From CAZAYP01 sp964489425 [NCBI: uncultured Verrucomicrobiota bacterium] (lineage in GTDB: Bacteria; Verrucomicrobiota; Kiritimatiellia; RZYC01): a stretch of 16,073 bases of DNA. Below are positions 7,784-15,737 of the stretch, piece after piece. Every line of letters starts with the position of its first letter. Positions within the stretch are counted from its first letter, which is position 1. The notes under the pieces are model-generated. The model had not been told where the DNA came from. It did no database searches and saw only the letters and a list, made by a program, of their open reading frames with translations. Both the position numbers and the translations under genes were made by a program. The stretch is taken from positions 1 through 16,073 of the forward strand of contig CAZAYP010000022.1 in assembly GCA_964489425.1 (NCBI GenBank), given 5' to 3'.

Positions 7784-10700
7784 ATACGCATTATTGATAC
7801 TTCTTATGGGTTTGGCTTGCGCCGGCATAACCCCCGCGGCCACGCCCCAGTTTACCGCCGACTGCGCGGCGCTGACCACCAACGCCCACCGCCTGGCCGG
7901 CACGCCCAACGGCGCCGCGGCCGCGGCCTACGTTCAGCAGCGGCTCGAGGCCCTCGGCGTGGATCAAGTGATCGTGCAGGAGTTCCCCATCGCCCAGCTC
8001 ACGGTCAAGCGTTGCGCGGCGGTGGCCGCGGACGGCAACAAGACCTGGCCGCTGCTGCCCATGCGGCCTTGCGGCATCGTGCCGCCCGTGACACCGCCCG
8101 ATGGCATCACCGGCGAGCTGGTGTATGCCGGCGCCGGGTCTGATGCGGAATTGGGCGCGCTCAACCCGCAAAACAAAATCGTGGTGCTCGATTACAACAA
8201 TAACTTCAACTGGCTGCGCGCGTTTCGCCTGGGCGCCAAGGCCATTATCTTCGCGCCCAACGGCGTGGCCGAGTCGCGCAACTTCAATTATGCCCGCGCC
8301 CAGGCCAACCTGCCGCGTTATTACTACAACGGCCCGCGCCAGGACCTGCCGGACGGCACCACCATCACCATCCACAGCGACATGGCCTGGGAGCGGCAGA
8401 CCGGCCGCAACGTGCTGGGCTTCATCAAGGGCACGGACCCGCAGTTCGACCTGGGCCAGCCGGAAGTCATGATCGTGTCTGTGCCGCTGGACACCTACGG
8501 CGAGGCGCCCCAGGCCACGCCCGGCGCGCGGGCGGCCGCCAACTGCGCCGGCCTGCTCAAGCTGGCCGCGTACCTCAAGGATCACCGCCCGCGGCGCAAT
8601 ATGCTGCTGGCGTTCCTGGATGGCGAAGCCCGCGCCCTGGCCGGCGCCACGGCCTTGTATGGGGCGCTGGAGGAGGACGACAACCGCGCCACCATCGCCA
8701 CCCGCAAAAAAACATGGCAGGAGGAAACCGCGTTCCTGGCCACCATGCTCAAGCTGGCGGAATCGCCCGACCCGCTCGCGGGGCGCACCACGGATGCCGG
8801 CCGCGAACTGCTTAACCGCATGCGCAGCGAGGCCGCCGACCGCGCCTACGGCGTGCGCGCCCAGTTGATGGACGTGCGCGAGGAACGCGCCCAGGCCGCC
8901 AAGGACTCGGCCGCGTATCAAGATTTGCAGCGCCGGGAAGCGGAGCTCAAACCGGTCCAGAACCGCTGGAACGAGCTGCAGCGCGAGCTCGGCCAGGCCC
9001 GGCTCAGCGACGCCAGCAAGGACCTGTTCGCCGAGGTGCTGGGCGCGGTCAAGGCCAACATCGCCCTGCGCCAGCGCGAGCTGCAGGCGGACGAGAAGAC
9101 CATCGCGACCGCGCAAGCCGTGCGCGAGCTGCTCGGCGACCAGTGGATCACCCTGCACATCTCGCTGATCATGGGCAACAACACCCGGCGCTGGGGCATG
9201 GTCATCGGCGGCGACTCCGAGATCCATGCCACCGACGACAAGCCCGGCCTGTACGGCCGCGTGCAGACCAGTTTCCTGCGCGCGTACCGTTCCCTGGCCG
9301 AGCAGGGCCAGGCGCCCGCGGATTTCGAGGTGGCGTCCGTCGACGGCAGCCTGCGCCAGACGCGCCTGCTCTGGGCGGCGCCGATCCTGGTGCACGACGG
9401 CGAATTGGCCGGCCGGTACGGCATCTACAACATCGTCCTCGGCACCATGCTCGAAAACCTGCCGCGCGAGGGCACGCCGGACGACACGCTCGGCCAGCTG
9501 AACATCGATGTGATCGAGAAGAACATCGACCAGGTGGCGTTGATCCTCGCGGCCGTGAGCAGCCAGGACAACAAGCTCGCCACCCGCGAGGCCGTGGCCG
9601 ACCAGGAAGGGATTTCCATCCGCCGGTCCATCCCGGTGAACGCGGCCTACATCATGCCGGGATTCGCCAACGGCCGGCCCAGCGGCGCGCTGGTCATGGG
9701 CCGGCAGCGCGGCAGTTCCATCCCCAACAAGCCCGTGCCCGGCGCCGTGGTCCAGGTGGCGCTGACAGATCCCTGGAACCAGTGTTTCTGGCACCATTCC
9801 AAGGCGTTTGGCTTCGAGCCCTGGCACGTGGTGGTGACGGACCAGAACGGCGCGTACATGGTGGGCGGCCTGCCCCAGAACGGCGCGCAACCGCTCGGGT
9901 TTGCCCTGGCGTTCGATGCCCAGGGCCTGCCGATCATGTGCTCCGACATGGCCTCGCGCAAAACCGTGACCCGGCGCCTCAACACCTTCCCCTGCGCCAA
10001 CGGCCTGCTGATGATGCCGCCGGTCAAGTGGCCCAAGGACGTCACCATCCTGGACGCGCGCGCCAACGGCAGCATCTCCGGCGAGCAATCGGACAAGTCC
10101 TGCGTGGACACGACCGACGGCGTGGCCTGGTGGTACTGCGACCCCAAGCTCAAGGGCGTCAAGGCGTTCGGGATCAACTCCATGGTGGCGCTGGTCAACG
10201 ACAACCTTGACCCGGCCAAGCCGCAGACCGCGCTGGGCACGGGGTACCCGCTGGGCACGCCGTGGCTGACGCTGCTGAATACCTGGCAGTCGGCGGGCGA
10301 CCTGTGGCGGCTGAACGAGTCGCGGATCTCCGTGCTGCGCGAGCGCGACATCATCAACAGCGCCATGGAAGAGCAGCACGGCCGGGTGCAGGACACGATC
10401 AAGGCCGCGGCCGCCACGCCCTCGTCGGTGGCGCGCGAGGCCCTCGCGACCCAGGCGTTCATGAGCGGGCTGCCGGTATACGAGCAGATCCGCACCAGCA
10501 TGGACGACCTCGTCAAGGCGGTGCTGGTGCTGCTGGCGCTGTGCGTGCCATTTGCCTTTGCCATGGAGCGGCTGCTGATCGGGTCCAGCCTCATCTACAA
10601 GCAGGTGGCATGGTTCGCAGGGTTCTTCGTGGTCACGTTCGTGGTGCTGTACCTGTCGCACCCGGCGTTTGCCATTGCCAACACGCCGATCATCATCTTC

Positions 10701-12557
10701 CTGGGGTTTGCCATCGTGCTGCTCTCGGTGCTGGTGATCGTCATCATCATGCAGCGGTTCGAGGTGGAGCTCAAGGCGATGCAGGGCATGACCTCGACCG
10801 TGCACGCGGCGGACATCTCGCGCTTCAACACGGTCATGGCCGCGATGAGCATGGGCATCTCCACCATGCGCCGCCGGCCGCTGCGCACCGCGCTCACCGC
10901 GGTGACGATCGTGCTGCTGACCTTCACCATCCTGGGGTTTGCCTCGTTCGACACCCAGCGCGGCATCATCAAGCTGTTCTCCGCGCCCGCGCCGCTCTAC
11001 ACCGGGGTCTTGTTGCGCAACCCCACCTGGAGCTCGTTCAACCCGGACTTCGTGGACACGGTCCGTTGCCGCTTCGCGGACCAGGCCACCGTGACCCCGC
11101 GCTACTGGATATGCCCGGAGTTCGCGGATGACCCGGATTTTGTCGTGGCCCTCGAGGATGGCAGCACGCCCGTGACGCTCAAGGGCGTGCTGGGCATCTC
11201 GGCGGACGAGCTCAAGTTCCGCCCGGACCTGGCGGAGATCTGCAAGCTCGCCAAGCCGGAAGAGATCGAGGAGGTCGTGCTGCTCACCGAAGCCGTGGCC
11301 GAACTGCTCAAGGTCAAGCCCGGCGACCAGGTCAACCTGCGCGGCATGCGCCTGCGGGTGGGGCCGCTGCTCAACGCCGCGGACCTGTCCGGCGCGCGCG
11401 AGATGGATGGCTCGAGCATCCTGCCGGTGGACTTCGCGCAGATGGCCGCGGCGCAGAAGTCGTCCACCGCCGAGGTTACCGAGGACATGCTCAGCGAGCA
11501 GGACACCTGGACCAGCCTGCCGATCGACTCGATCGTCATCACCTCGGCGCGCAACGCGCGGCTGCTGGGCGGCAAGCCCTACCTCGTGGGCCTGTACACG
11601 GCCGACGCCCAGGTGGCGATCACCGTGGCCGAGGACCTGGCGCGGATGCTGGACAAGACGCCGATCATGGCCACGCGGCTGGACGGCGTGTACCGCCACA
11701 TCCAGGGCACGGTGGTGGCGGCCAGCGGCATTGGCGACCTGTTTTTCCCGATCCTGCTGGGCGGCCTGGTGATCTTTGGCACCATGCTCGGATCGGTGGC
11801 CGACCGCGAACGCGAGATCTACACGTTCAGCGCCCTGGGCCTGGCGCCGCCGCACGTGGCCAGCCTGTTCTTTGCCGAGGCGCTGGTGTACTCGGTGATC
11901 GGCGGCCTTGGAGGTTACTTGTTGGCCCAGGGGTCCATGAAAATCCTCAGCGTGGCCGCGCGCTACGGCCTGGTGCAACTGCCGGAGATGAACTACTCCT
12001 CCACCAACGCCATCGTCACGATCCTGATCGTGATGGCCACGGTGCTGGTCTCGGCGATCTACCCGGCGATCAAGGCCTCGCACAGCGCCAACCCCGGCCT
12101 GCTGCGGTCCTGGAAGCTGCCGCTGCCCAAGGACGACGTGATTGACCTCGTGTTCCCCTTCACGGTGTCGGCCTACGACCTGACCGGCGTGGTCAGCTTC
12201 CTGCGCGAGCACTTCGACCAGTTCAGCGACACCGGCCTGGGCTGCTTCATGGCGCGCGACTCCAAGCTGGCCAAGCTGGCCGACGGCAACCTCGGCTTGT
12301 CGGCGCGCCTGGCGCTGGCGCCGTTCGACCTGGGCGTGACCCAGACGCTCGAGCTACGCAGCGCTCCGAGCGAAATCCCCGGCATCGACGAGGTCAACAT
12401 CAAGATCACCCGGATGTCCGGCCAGCCCAAGGACTGGGCGCGGCTGAACCGCATCCTGCTCGACGATCTGCGCAAGCAATTCCTGCTGTGGCGGTCCCTG
12501 CCCCGCGACACGATGGAACACTACCGGCAGCAAACCTTAACGGCAATGAGCGTGTAA
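7776..12557 (+). CDS. Giant fusion: degenerate PA/M28 peptidase-like ectodomain plus FtsX permease
   Basis: This 1593-residue protein starts inside the methyltransferase stop (8-bp overlap), which suggests translational coupling. Regions in order: signal peptide (about 1-22); PA-like insert around GELVYAG to AKAIIFAPN (about 112-170); M28-like core (about 230-300); coiled coil rich in Arg, Glu, Gln and Ala (about 349-450); a possible return to the M28 fold ending near GRYGIYNIVLGT (about 455-560); a carboxypeptidase-regulatory-like beta domain around VVVTDQNGAYMVGGLP (about 620-740); three transmembrane helices (about 912-933, 944-966 and 968-992); and an FtsX unit with four helices (about 1038-1060, 1320-1342, 1365-1385 and 1409-1432) around an ectodomain of about 250 residues. 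The last about 145 residues are a cytoplasmic extension. The M28 metal site is broken: HxD reads P237-L-D239, the GAxDD Asp is A253, and the Glu-Glu pair is E284-A285. It is probably a binding rather than a cutting module. The permease call is secure; the peptidase-like call is good. Confidence 0.82.
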   Translation: MNKYALLILLMGLACAGITPAATPQFTADCAALTTNAHRLAGTPNGAAAAAYVQQRLEALGVDQVIVQEFPIAQLTVKRCAAVAADGNKTWPLLPMRPCGIVPPVTPPDGITGELVYAGAGSDAELGALNPQNKIVVLDYNNNFNWLRAFRLGAKAIIFAPNGVAESRNFNYARAQANLPRYYYNGPRQDLPDGTTITIHSDMAWERQTGRNVLGFIKGTDPQFDLGQPEVMIVSVPLDTYGEAPQATPGARAAANCAGLLKLAAYLKDHRPRRNMLLAFLDGEARALAGATALYGALEEDDNRATIATRKKTWQEETAFLATMLKLAESPDPLAGRTTDAGRELLNRMRSEAADRAYGVRAQLMDVREERAQAAKDSAAYQDLQRREAELKPVQNRWNELQRELGQARLSDASKDLFAEVLGAVKANIALRQRELQADEKTIATAQAVRELLGDQWITLHISLIMGNNTRRWGMVIGGDSEIHATDDKPGLYGRVQTSFLRAYRSLAEQGQAPADFEVASVDGSLRQTRLLWAAPILVHDGELAGRYGIYNIVLGTMLENLPREGTPDDTLGQLNIDVIEKNIDQVALILAAVSSQDNKLATREAVADQEGISIRRSIPVNAAYIMPGFANGRPSGALVMGRQRGSSIPNKPVPGAVVQVALTDPWNQCFWHHSKAFGFEPWHVVVTDQNGAYMVGGLPQNGAQPLGFALAFDAQGLPIMCSDMASRKTVTRRLNTFPCANGLLMMPPVKWPKDVTILDARANGSISGEQSDKSCVDTTDGVAWWYCDPKLKGVKAFGINSMVALVNDNLDPAKPQTALGTGYPLGTPWLTLLNTWQSAGDLWRLNESRISVLRERDIINSAMEEQHGRVQDTIKAAAATPSSVAREALATQAFMSGLPVYEQIRTSMDDLVKAVLVLLALCVPFAFAMERLLIGSSLIYKQVAWFAGFFVVTFVVLYLSHPAFAIANTPIIIFLGFAIVLLSVLVIVIIMQRFEVELKAMQGMTSTVHAADISRFNTVMAAMSMGISTMRRRPLRTALTAVTIVLLTFTILGFASFDTQRGIIKLFSAPAPLYTGVLLRNPTWSSFNPDFVDTVRCRFADQATVTPRYWICPEFADDPDFVVALEDGSTPVTLKGVLGISADELKFRPDLAEICKLAKPEEIEEVVLLTEAVAELLKVKPGDQVNLRGMRLRVGPLLNAADLSGAREMDGSSILPVDFAQMAAAQKSSTAEVTEDMLSEQDTWTSLPIDSIVITSARNARLLGGKPYLVGLYTADAQVAITVAEDLARMLDKTPIMATRLDGVYRHIQGTVVAASGIGDLFFPILLGGLVIFGTMLGSVADREREIYTFSALGLAPPHVASLFFAEALVYSVIGGLGGYLLAQGSMKILSVAARYGLVQLPEMNYSSTNAIVTILIVMATVLVSAIYPAIKASHSANPGLLRSWKLPLPKDDVIDLVFPFTVSAYDLTGVVSFLREHFDQFSDTGLGCFMARDSKLAKLADGNLGLSARLALAPFDLGVTQTLELRSAPSEIPGIDEVNIKITRMSGQPKDWARLNRILLDDLRKQFLLWRSLPRDTMEHYRQQTLTAMSV

Positions 12558-12561
12558 TCCC

Positions 12562-14544
12562 ATGGCTCCACGCATCGACAAAGAACTGGAAGAATTCCGG
12601 ACGGTGATGGAGATCCCATCGCAGTTCGACGAGGGTTTCAACTGGACCGCGCTCATCGGCGCGATCTTCATTGCGCTGCTGATGGTGCCCGGCGCCATCT
12701 ACATGGGCCTGCTGGCCGGCGTGGACAACATCGGCTCGGCTTCGCAGTGGGTGACGGTGATCCTGTTCATCGAGGTGGCCAAGCGCGCCCAGAAGACCCT
12801 GAACCGCGCTGAGATCTTCGTGCTGTTCTTCATGGCCGGCTCGGCGTTGGGCATGCCGTTCTCCGGCCTCTTGTGGAACCAGTTTTTCGCGCGCAGCGAC
12901 GCCGCCATCGCCGCCGGCATCGCCGAGCAGTTGCCGACCTGGTACGCGCCGCGGCCGGACTCGGCCTCATACGCGTTCCGCTCATTCTTCCACCTCGACT
13001 GGCTGCCGGTGATCGGGCTGGTCATCTTCGGCACGTTCTTTGGCCAGCTGTCCAGCACGGTGCTGGGCTACGGCCTGTTCCGGCTGGCCAACGATGTCGA
13101 GCGCCTGCCCTTCCCCATGGCGCCCATCGGCGCGCAGGGCGTGATGGCCCTGGCCGAGGACGCGGACGAGAAGAACATCAAGAACGACGAGAACCGCTGG
13201 CGCTGGCGGGTGTTCTCCATCGGCGGCGCCATGGGCCTGGCGTTCGGCGCGGTGTACCTGCTGCTGCCCACGCTCACCGGCGCCCTGACCGGCCAGCCGA
13301 TCCAGGTGTTCCCGATCCCGTTCGCAGACTTCACCCCGGTCACCGGCGACTACCTCCCAGCCGTGGCCACGGGCGTGTCGTGGGACTTCGGCAACCTGAT
13401 CTTCGGCATGGTGCTGCCGTTCTTCGCCATGGTCGGGTCGTTCATCGGCCTGATCGCGTGCACGGTGGTCAACCCGGTGCTTTACCACTTCGGCATCCTG
13501 CACAACTGGGCGCCGGGCGACAGCACGGTCAGCACGCTCTACAAGAACAACATCGACTTCTATTTCAGCTTCCAGATTGGCATCGCGGTTGCGGTGGCAC
13601 TGGCTGGATTTTACCAGGTGTTCCAGAGCTTCTATAACCGCCGCCAGGAAATTGCGGCGGCGCCCAAGGGCCAAGTCACCACCATCCCCGCCAACCGCGG
13701 CGACATCAAGACGTTCTGGGTCATCCTGTGCTACTTCATCGTCACCATCACCTACATTTTGGTGTCCGGGTGGCTGATTGACTGGCACCGCGGCATCATG
13801 ATCGTGCTACTGCTGCTGGGGTTTGTGTACACGCCGCTGATCAGCTACGTCACCACGCGGCTGGAAGGCATGGTCGGCCAGGTGGTGGAAGTGCCATACA
13901 TCCGCGAGGCCAGCCTGATCCTGAGCGGCTACAGCGGCGTGGCCTGCTGGTTCCTGCCCATCCCCATGGCCAACTATGGCGGCATGGCGGTGTTTTACAA
14001 GCAATGCGAGCTCACCGGCACGCGGTTCACCAGCATCTGGAAAACCCAGGTGGTGCTGTTCCCCATCATCCTGATCGCCTCGATCTTCTTCATGAACTTC
14101 ATCTGGGGGCTCAACGAAGTGCCCTCGGCTGTGTACCCGTTCGCGGACCAGATGTGGAAGCTGTACGCGGAGAACGCCTGCATCATGTTCTCGTCCACGC
14201 TGGGCGAATACTCGATCTTCGAGGAGGCGTTCCGGGTCAGCTACCTGATCATCGGCGCGGTGTTCGGCGGCGGGCTATTCGCCGTCATGTACGCGTTGGG
14301 CGCGCCGATCATGCTAACCTACGGCGTGGTGCGCGGCCTGGGCCAGACCACGCCGCACTCGGTCATCCCGCAGTTCATCGGCGCGTTGATCGGCCGCTAC
14401 TATTTCCAGAAGCGGCTGGGCCTGAAATGGCGCCAGTACATCCCCGTGGTGAGCGCCGGGTTCGCCTGCGGCATGGGCCTGATCACCACCGTGGGCGTGG
14501 GCATCACCTTCCTGAGCAAGGCGGCGATTTCCCTGCCCTTCTAG
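12562..14544 (+). CDS. OPT-like polytopic membrane protein (second copy)
   Basis: This 660-residue membrane protein has many hydrophobic helices, about 14 by eye, behind a charged N-terminus of about 28 residues that is likely cytoplasmic. The segment PGAIYMGLLAG (about 42-52) followed by a helix recalls the GLxxG entry helix of OPT oligopeptide transporters, and ERLPFPMAPIGAQGVMAL (about 179-196) matches the LPFP-type OPT motif. The first OPT-like protein has a related LPYP motif at nearly the same position, so the two are diverged paralogues. The end is hydrophobic, with a GVGITFLSKA helix. It starts 4 bp after the giant permease and ends 23 bp before the second ATPase. No strong ribosome binding site precedes it, so coupled translation is likely. 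It could be a carrier fed by the ABC components or a structural partner; the substrate is unknown. Confidence 0.78.
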   Translation: MAPRIDKELEEFRTVMEIPSQFDEGFNWTALIGAIFIALLMVPGAIYMGLLAGVDNIGSASQWVTVILFIEVAKRAQKTLNRAEIFVLFFMAGSALGMPFSGLLWNQFFARSDAAIAAGIAEQLPTWYAPRPDSASYAFRSFFHLDWLPVIGLVIFGTFFGQLSSTVLGYGLFRLANDVERLPFPMAPIGAQGVMALAEDADEKNIKNDENRWRWRVFSIGGAMGLAFGAVYLLLPTLTGALTGQPIQVFPIPFADFTPVTGDYLPAVATGVSWDFGNLIFGMVLPFFAMVGSFIGLIACTVVNPVLYHFGILHNWAPGDSTVSTLYKNNIDFYFSFQIGIAVAVALAGFYQVFQSFYNRRQEIAAAPKGQVTTIPANRGDIKTFWVILCYFIVTITYILVSGWLIDWHRGIMIVLLLLGFVYTPLISYVTTRLEGMVGQVVEVPYIREASLILSGYSGVACWFLPIPMANYGGMAVFYKQCELTGTRFTSIWKTQVVLFPIILIASIFFMNFIWGLNEVPSAVYPFADQMWKLYAENACIMFSSTLGEYSIFEEAFRVSYLIIGAVFGGGLFAVMYALGAPIMLTYGVVRGLGQTTPHSVIPQFIGALIGRYYFQKRLGLKWRQYIPVVSAGFACGMGLITTVGVGITFLSKAAISLPF

Positions 14545-14551
14545 CAGGCCA

Positions 14552-14557
14552 AAGGAG
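14552..14557 (+). promoter_or_regulatory. Ribosome binding site fixing the second ATPase start
   Basis: AAGGAG lies 10 nt before the ATG at 14568, just after the OPT-like stop at 14544. The reading frame remains open far upstream (to 14004), but those codons lie inside the OPT-like gene and have no transporter homology. The site and the conserved [10 protein letters not shown] start together fix 14568 as the true start. Confidence 0.75.
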
Positions 14558-14567
14558 CAAGACGACC

Positions 14568-15290
14568 ATGGCGGAAGTGCTCATCCAAATCCGGAACCTG
14601 AACAAGGTCTTTGACCTCGGCAAGATCAAGGTCCATGCGCTCAAGGACATGGAGCTGGACATCCACCGCGGCGAGTACCTCTCCATCATGGGCCCGTCCG
14701 GCTCCGGCAAAAGCACGCTCTTCAACATGATCGGGGCGCTGGACATGCCCACCTCCGGCACGATCACCGTGGCCGGCATCGAACTCACCAAGCTCAGCAG
14801 CCGTGAACTGGCCTATTTGCGCGGCCGCCACCTCGGCTACGTGTTCCAGCAGTTCAATCTCCTGCCCGCTTACACCGCACTCGACAACGTGGCCATGCCC
14901 CTGGTGTTTGCCGGCTGGGAGGAAGCCAAAGCGCACGCGCGGTCCACGGAAATCCTGACCAAGGTCGGCCTCGGCCACCGCCTGACTCACCGGCCGGACG
15001 AATTGTCCGGCGGCCAGCAGCAGCGCGTGGCCATTGCGCGCGCCCTGGCCAGCGAGCCGGCGATCATCCTCGCCGACGAGCCCACCGGCAACCTCGACCT
15101 GCACACCGGCGAAGAGATCATCCAGCTCCTCAGCCAGCTCAGCCGCGAGCTGGGCGTCACGGTCATCTCCGCCACCCACGACCACAAGATGCTGGCCACC
15201 TCGGACCGCATCCTGTGGATCAAGGACGGCCGCAAGGACCGCCTGGAGCGCCGCGAAGACCTCAAGATCCGCATCGGCAAGGTGACGTGA
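14568..15290 (+). CDS. LolD/MacB-type ABC transporter ATPase (second copy)
   Basis: This 240-residue ABC ATPase has a full motif set: Walker [10 protein letters not shown] (G42-T50), Q-loop in YVFQQFNL, signature LSGGQQQ (146-152), Walker [10 protein letters not shown] with D170 and E171, and H-loop H204 in ATHDH. The spacing and GALDMPTSG stretch place it with LolD/MacB/FtsE ATPases, which energise FtsX-type permeases. It is closely similar to the ATPase at 6076-6837 but lacks that protein's Pro-rich N-terminal extension. Both share a charged C-terminal tail after the usual end of the fold, here [11 protein letters not shown]. Its likely partner is the giant FtsX fusion two genes upstream, with the OPT-like gene between them. 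It closes the operon: a hairpin overlaps its stop codon. Confidence 0.94.
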   Translation: MAEVLIQIRNLNKVFDLGKIKVHALKDMELDIHRGEYLSIMGPSGSGKSTLFNMIGALDMPTSGTITVAGIELTKLSSRELAYLRGRHLGYVFQQFNLLPAYTALDNVAMPLVFAGWEEAKAHARSTEILTKVGLGHRLTHRPDELSGGQQQRVAIARALASEPAIILADEPTGNLDLHTGEEIIQLLSQLSRELGVTVISATHDHKMLATSDRILWIKDGRKDRLERREDLKIRIGKVT

Positions 15291-15306
15291 CCGCCGCCGG
15301 GCGGTC
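15289..15306 (+). terminator. Perfect GC-rich hairpin overlapping the operon's last stop codon
   Basis: GACCGCC (15289-15295), the loop GCCG, and the exact complement GGCGGTC (15300-15306) form a 7-bp stem. The stem begins inside the TGA stop of the ATPase gene. No U-run follows, so it is not a classical intrinsic terminator; it may protect the 3' end or aid factor-dependent termination. It separates the transporter operon from the GxxExxY gene. Confidence 0.4.
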
Positions 15307-15320
15307 CGCAAAGGTCCATA

Positions 15321-15707
15321 ATGACCGAAAACGAAATCGGCAGAATCGTGGTTGATGCTGCCGTCAAGGTTCACAAGGCGCTGGGCCCTGGTCTCTTCGA
15401 GTCGGTTTACGAGACCGTTTTGGGGTATGAACTTGAGAATCGCGGCCTTCAGATCAGGCGGCAGGTGCCAGTAATCATTGAGTATGAAGGATTGCATTTC
15501 GATGAGGGGTTCCGGGCAGATATTCTGGTTGAGGACAAGGTGATCATCGAGCTCAAGTCGGTCGATCGGGTATCCCCTGCGCACAAGAAGCAAATCCAGA
15601 CCTATCTGCGATTAACCGGCAAGAAACTGGGGTTTCTACTGAATTTTGGGGAAGCCTTGATGAAAGACGGCATCACTCGGTCGGTGAACGGGCTCGATGA
15701 TCAATAA
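15321..15707 (+). CDS. GxxExxY family protein (PD-(D/E)XK-like)
   Basis: This 128-residue protein matches the GxxExxY family, small proteins of unknown role with a PD-(D/E)XK nuclease-like core. The name-giving motif is present as GLFESVY (G24, E27, Y30). The nuclease-like signature follows: D67 in FRADI and E77-L-K79 in IIELKS. The C-terminal [24 protein letters not shown] stretch is also typical. Length is normal and the gene looks intact. AAAGG at 15310-15314 is well placed for the ATG at 15321. Its codons are clearly AT-richer than those of the transporter genes, and it is flanked by a hairpin and by tandem repeats, so it was probably acquired separately. Such genes often sit alone between unrelated genes. 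Whether it cuts nucleic acid is not known, and nothing here links it to the methyltransferase. Confidence 0.92.
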   Translation: MTENEIGRIVVDAAVKVHKALGPGLFESVYETVLGYELENRGLQIRRQVPVIIEYEGLHFDEGFRADILVEDKVIIELKSVDRVSPAHKKQIQTYLRLTGKKLGFLLNFGEALMKDGITRSVNGLDDQ

Positions 15708-15737
15708 CGGGGTCCTGCCAATATGAATGAATCCCCA

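Noticed and set aside
7791-12212. Antisense open frame of 1473 codons opposite the giant permease
   Set aside because: It mirrors the coding frame of a real gene in high-GC DNA and its product is a low-complexity mix of His, Arg, Gln, Ala and Gly with no domain. The + strand product has a signal peptide, helices and FtsX motifs.
14004-14567. Upstream extension of the second ATPase frame
   Set aside because: This part lies inside the OPT-like gene in another frame, has Arg/His/Pro-rich composition, and the real start at 14568 has a clear ribosome binding site.
6920-15707. Restriction-modification system made of the methyltransferase and the GxxExxY nuclease-like protein
   Set aside because: The two genes are more than 7 kb apart with the transporter genes between them, and GxxExxY proteins are not known restriction enzymes. 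No other endonuclease is visible.
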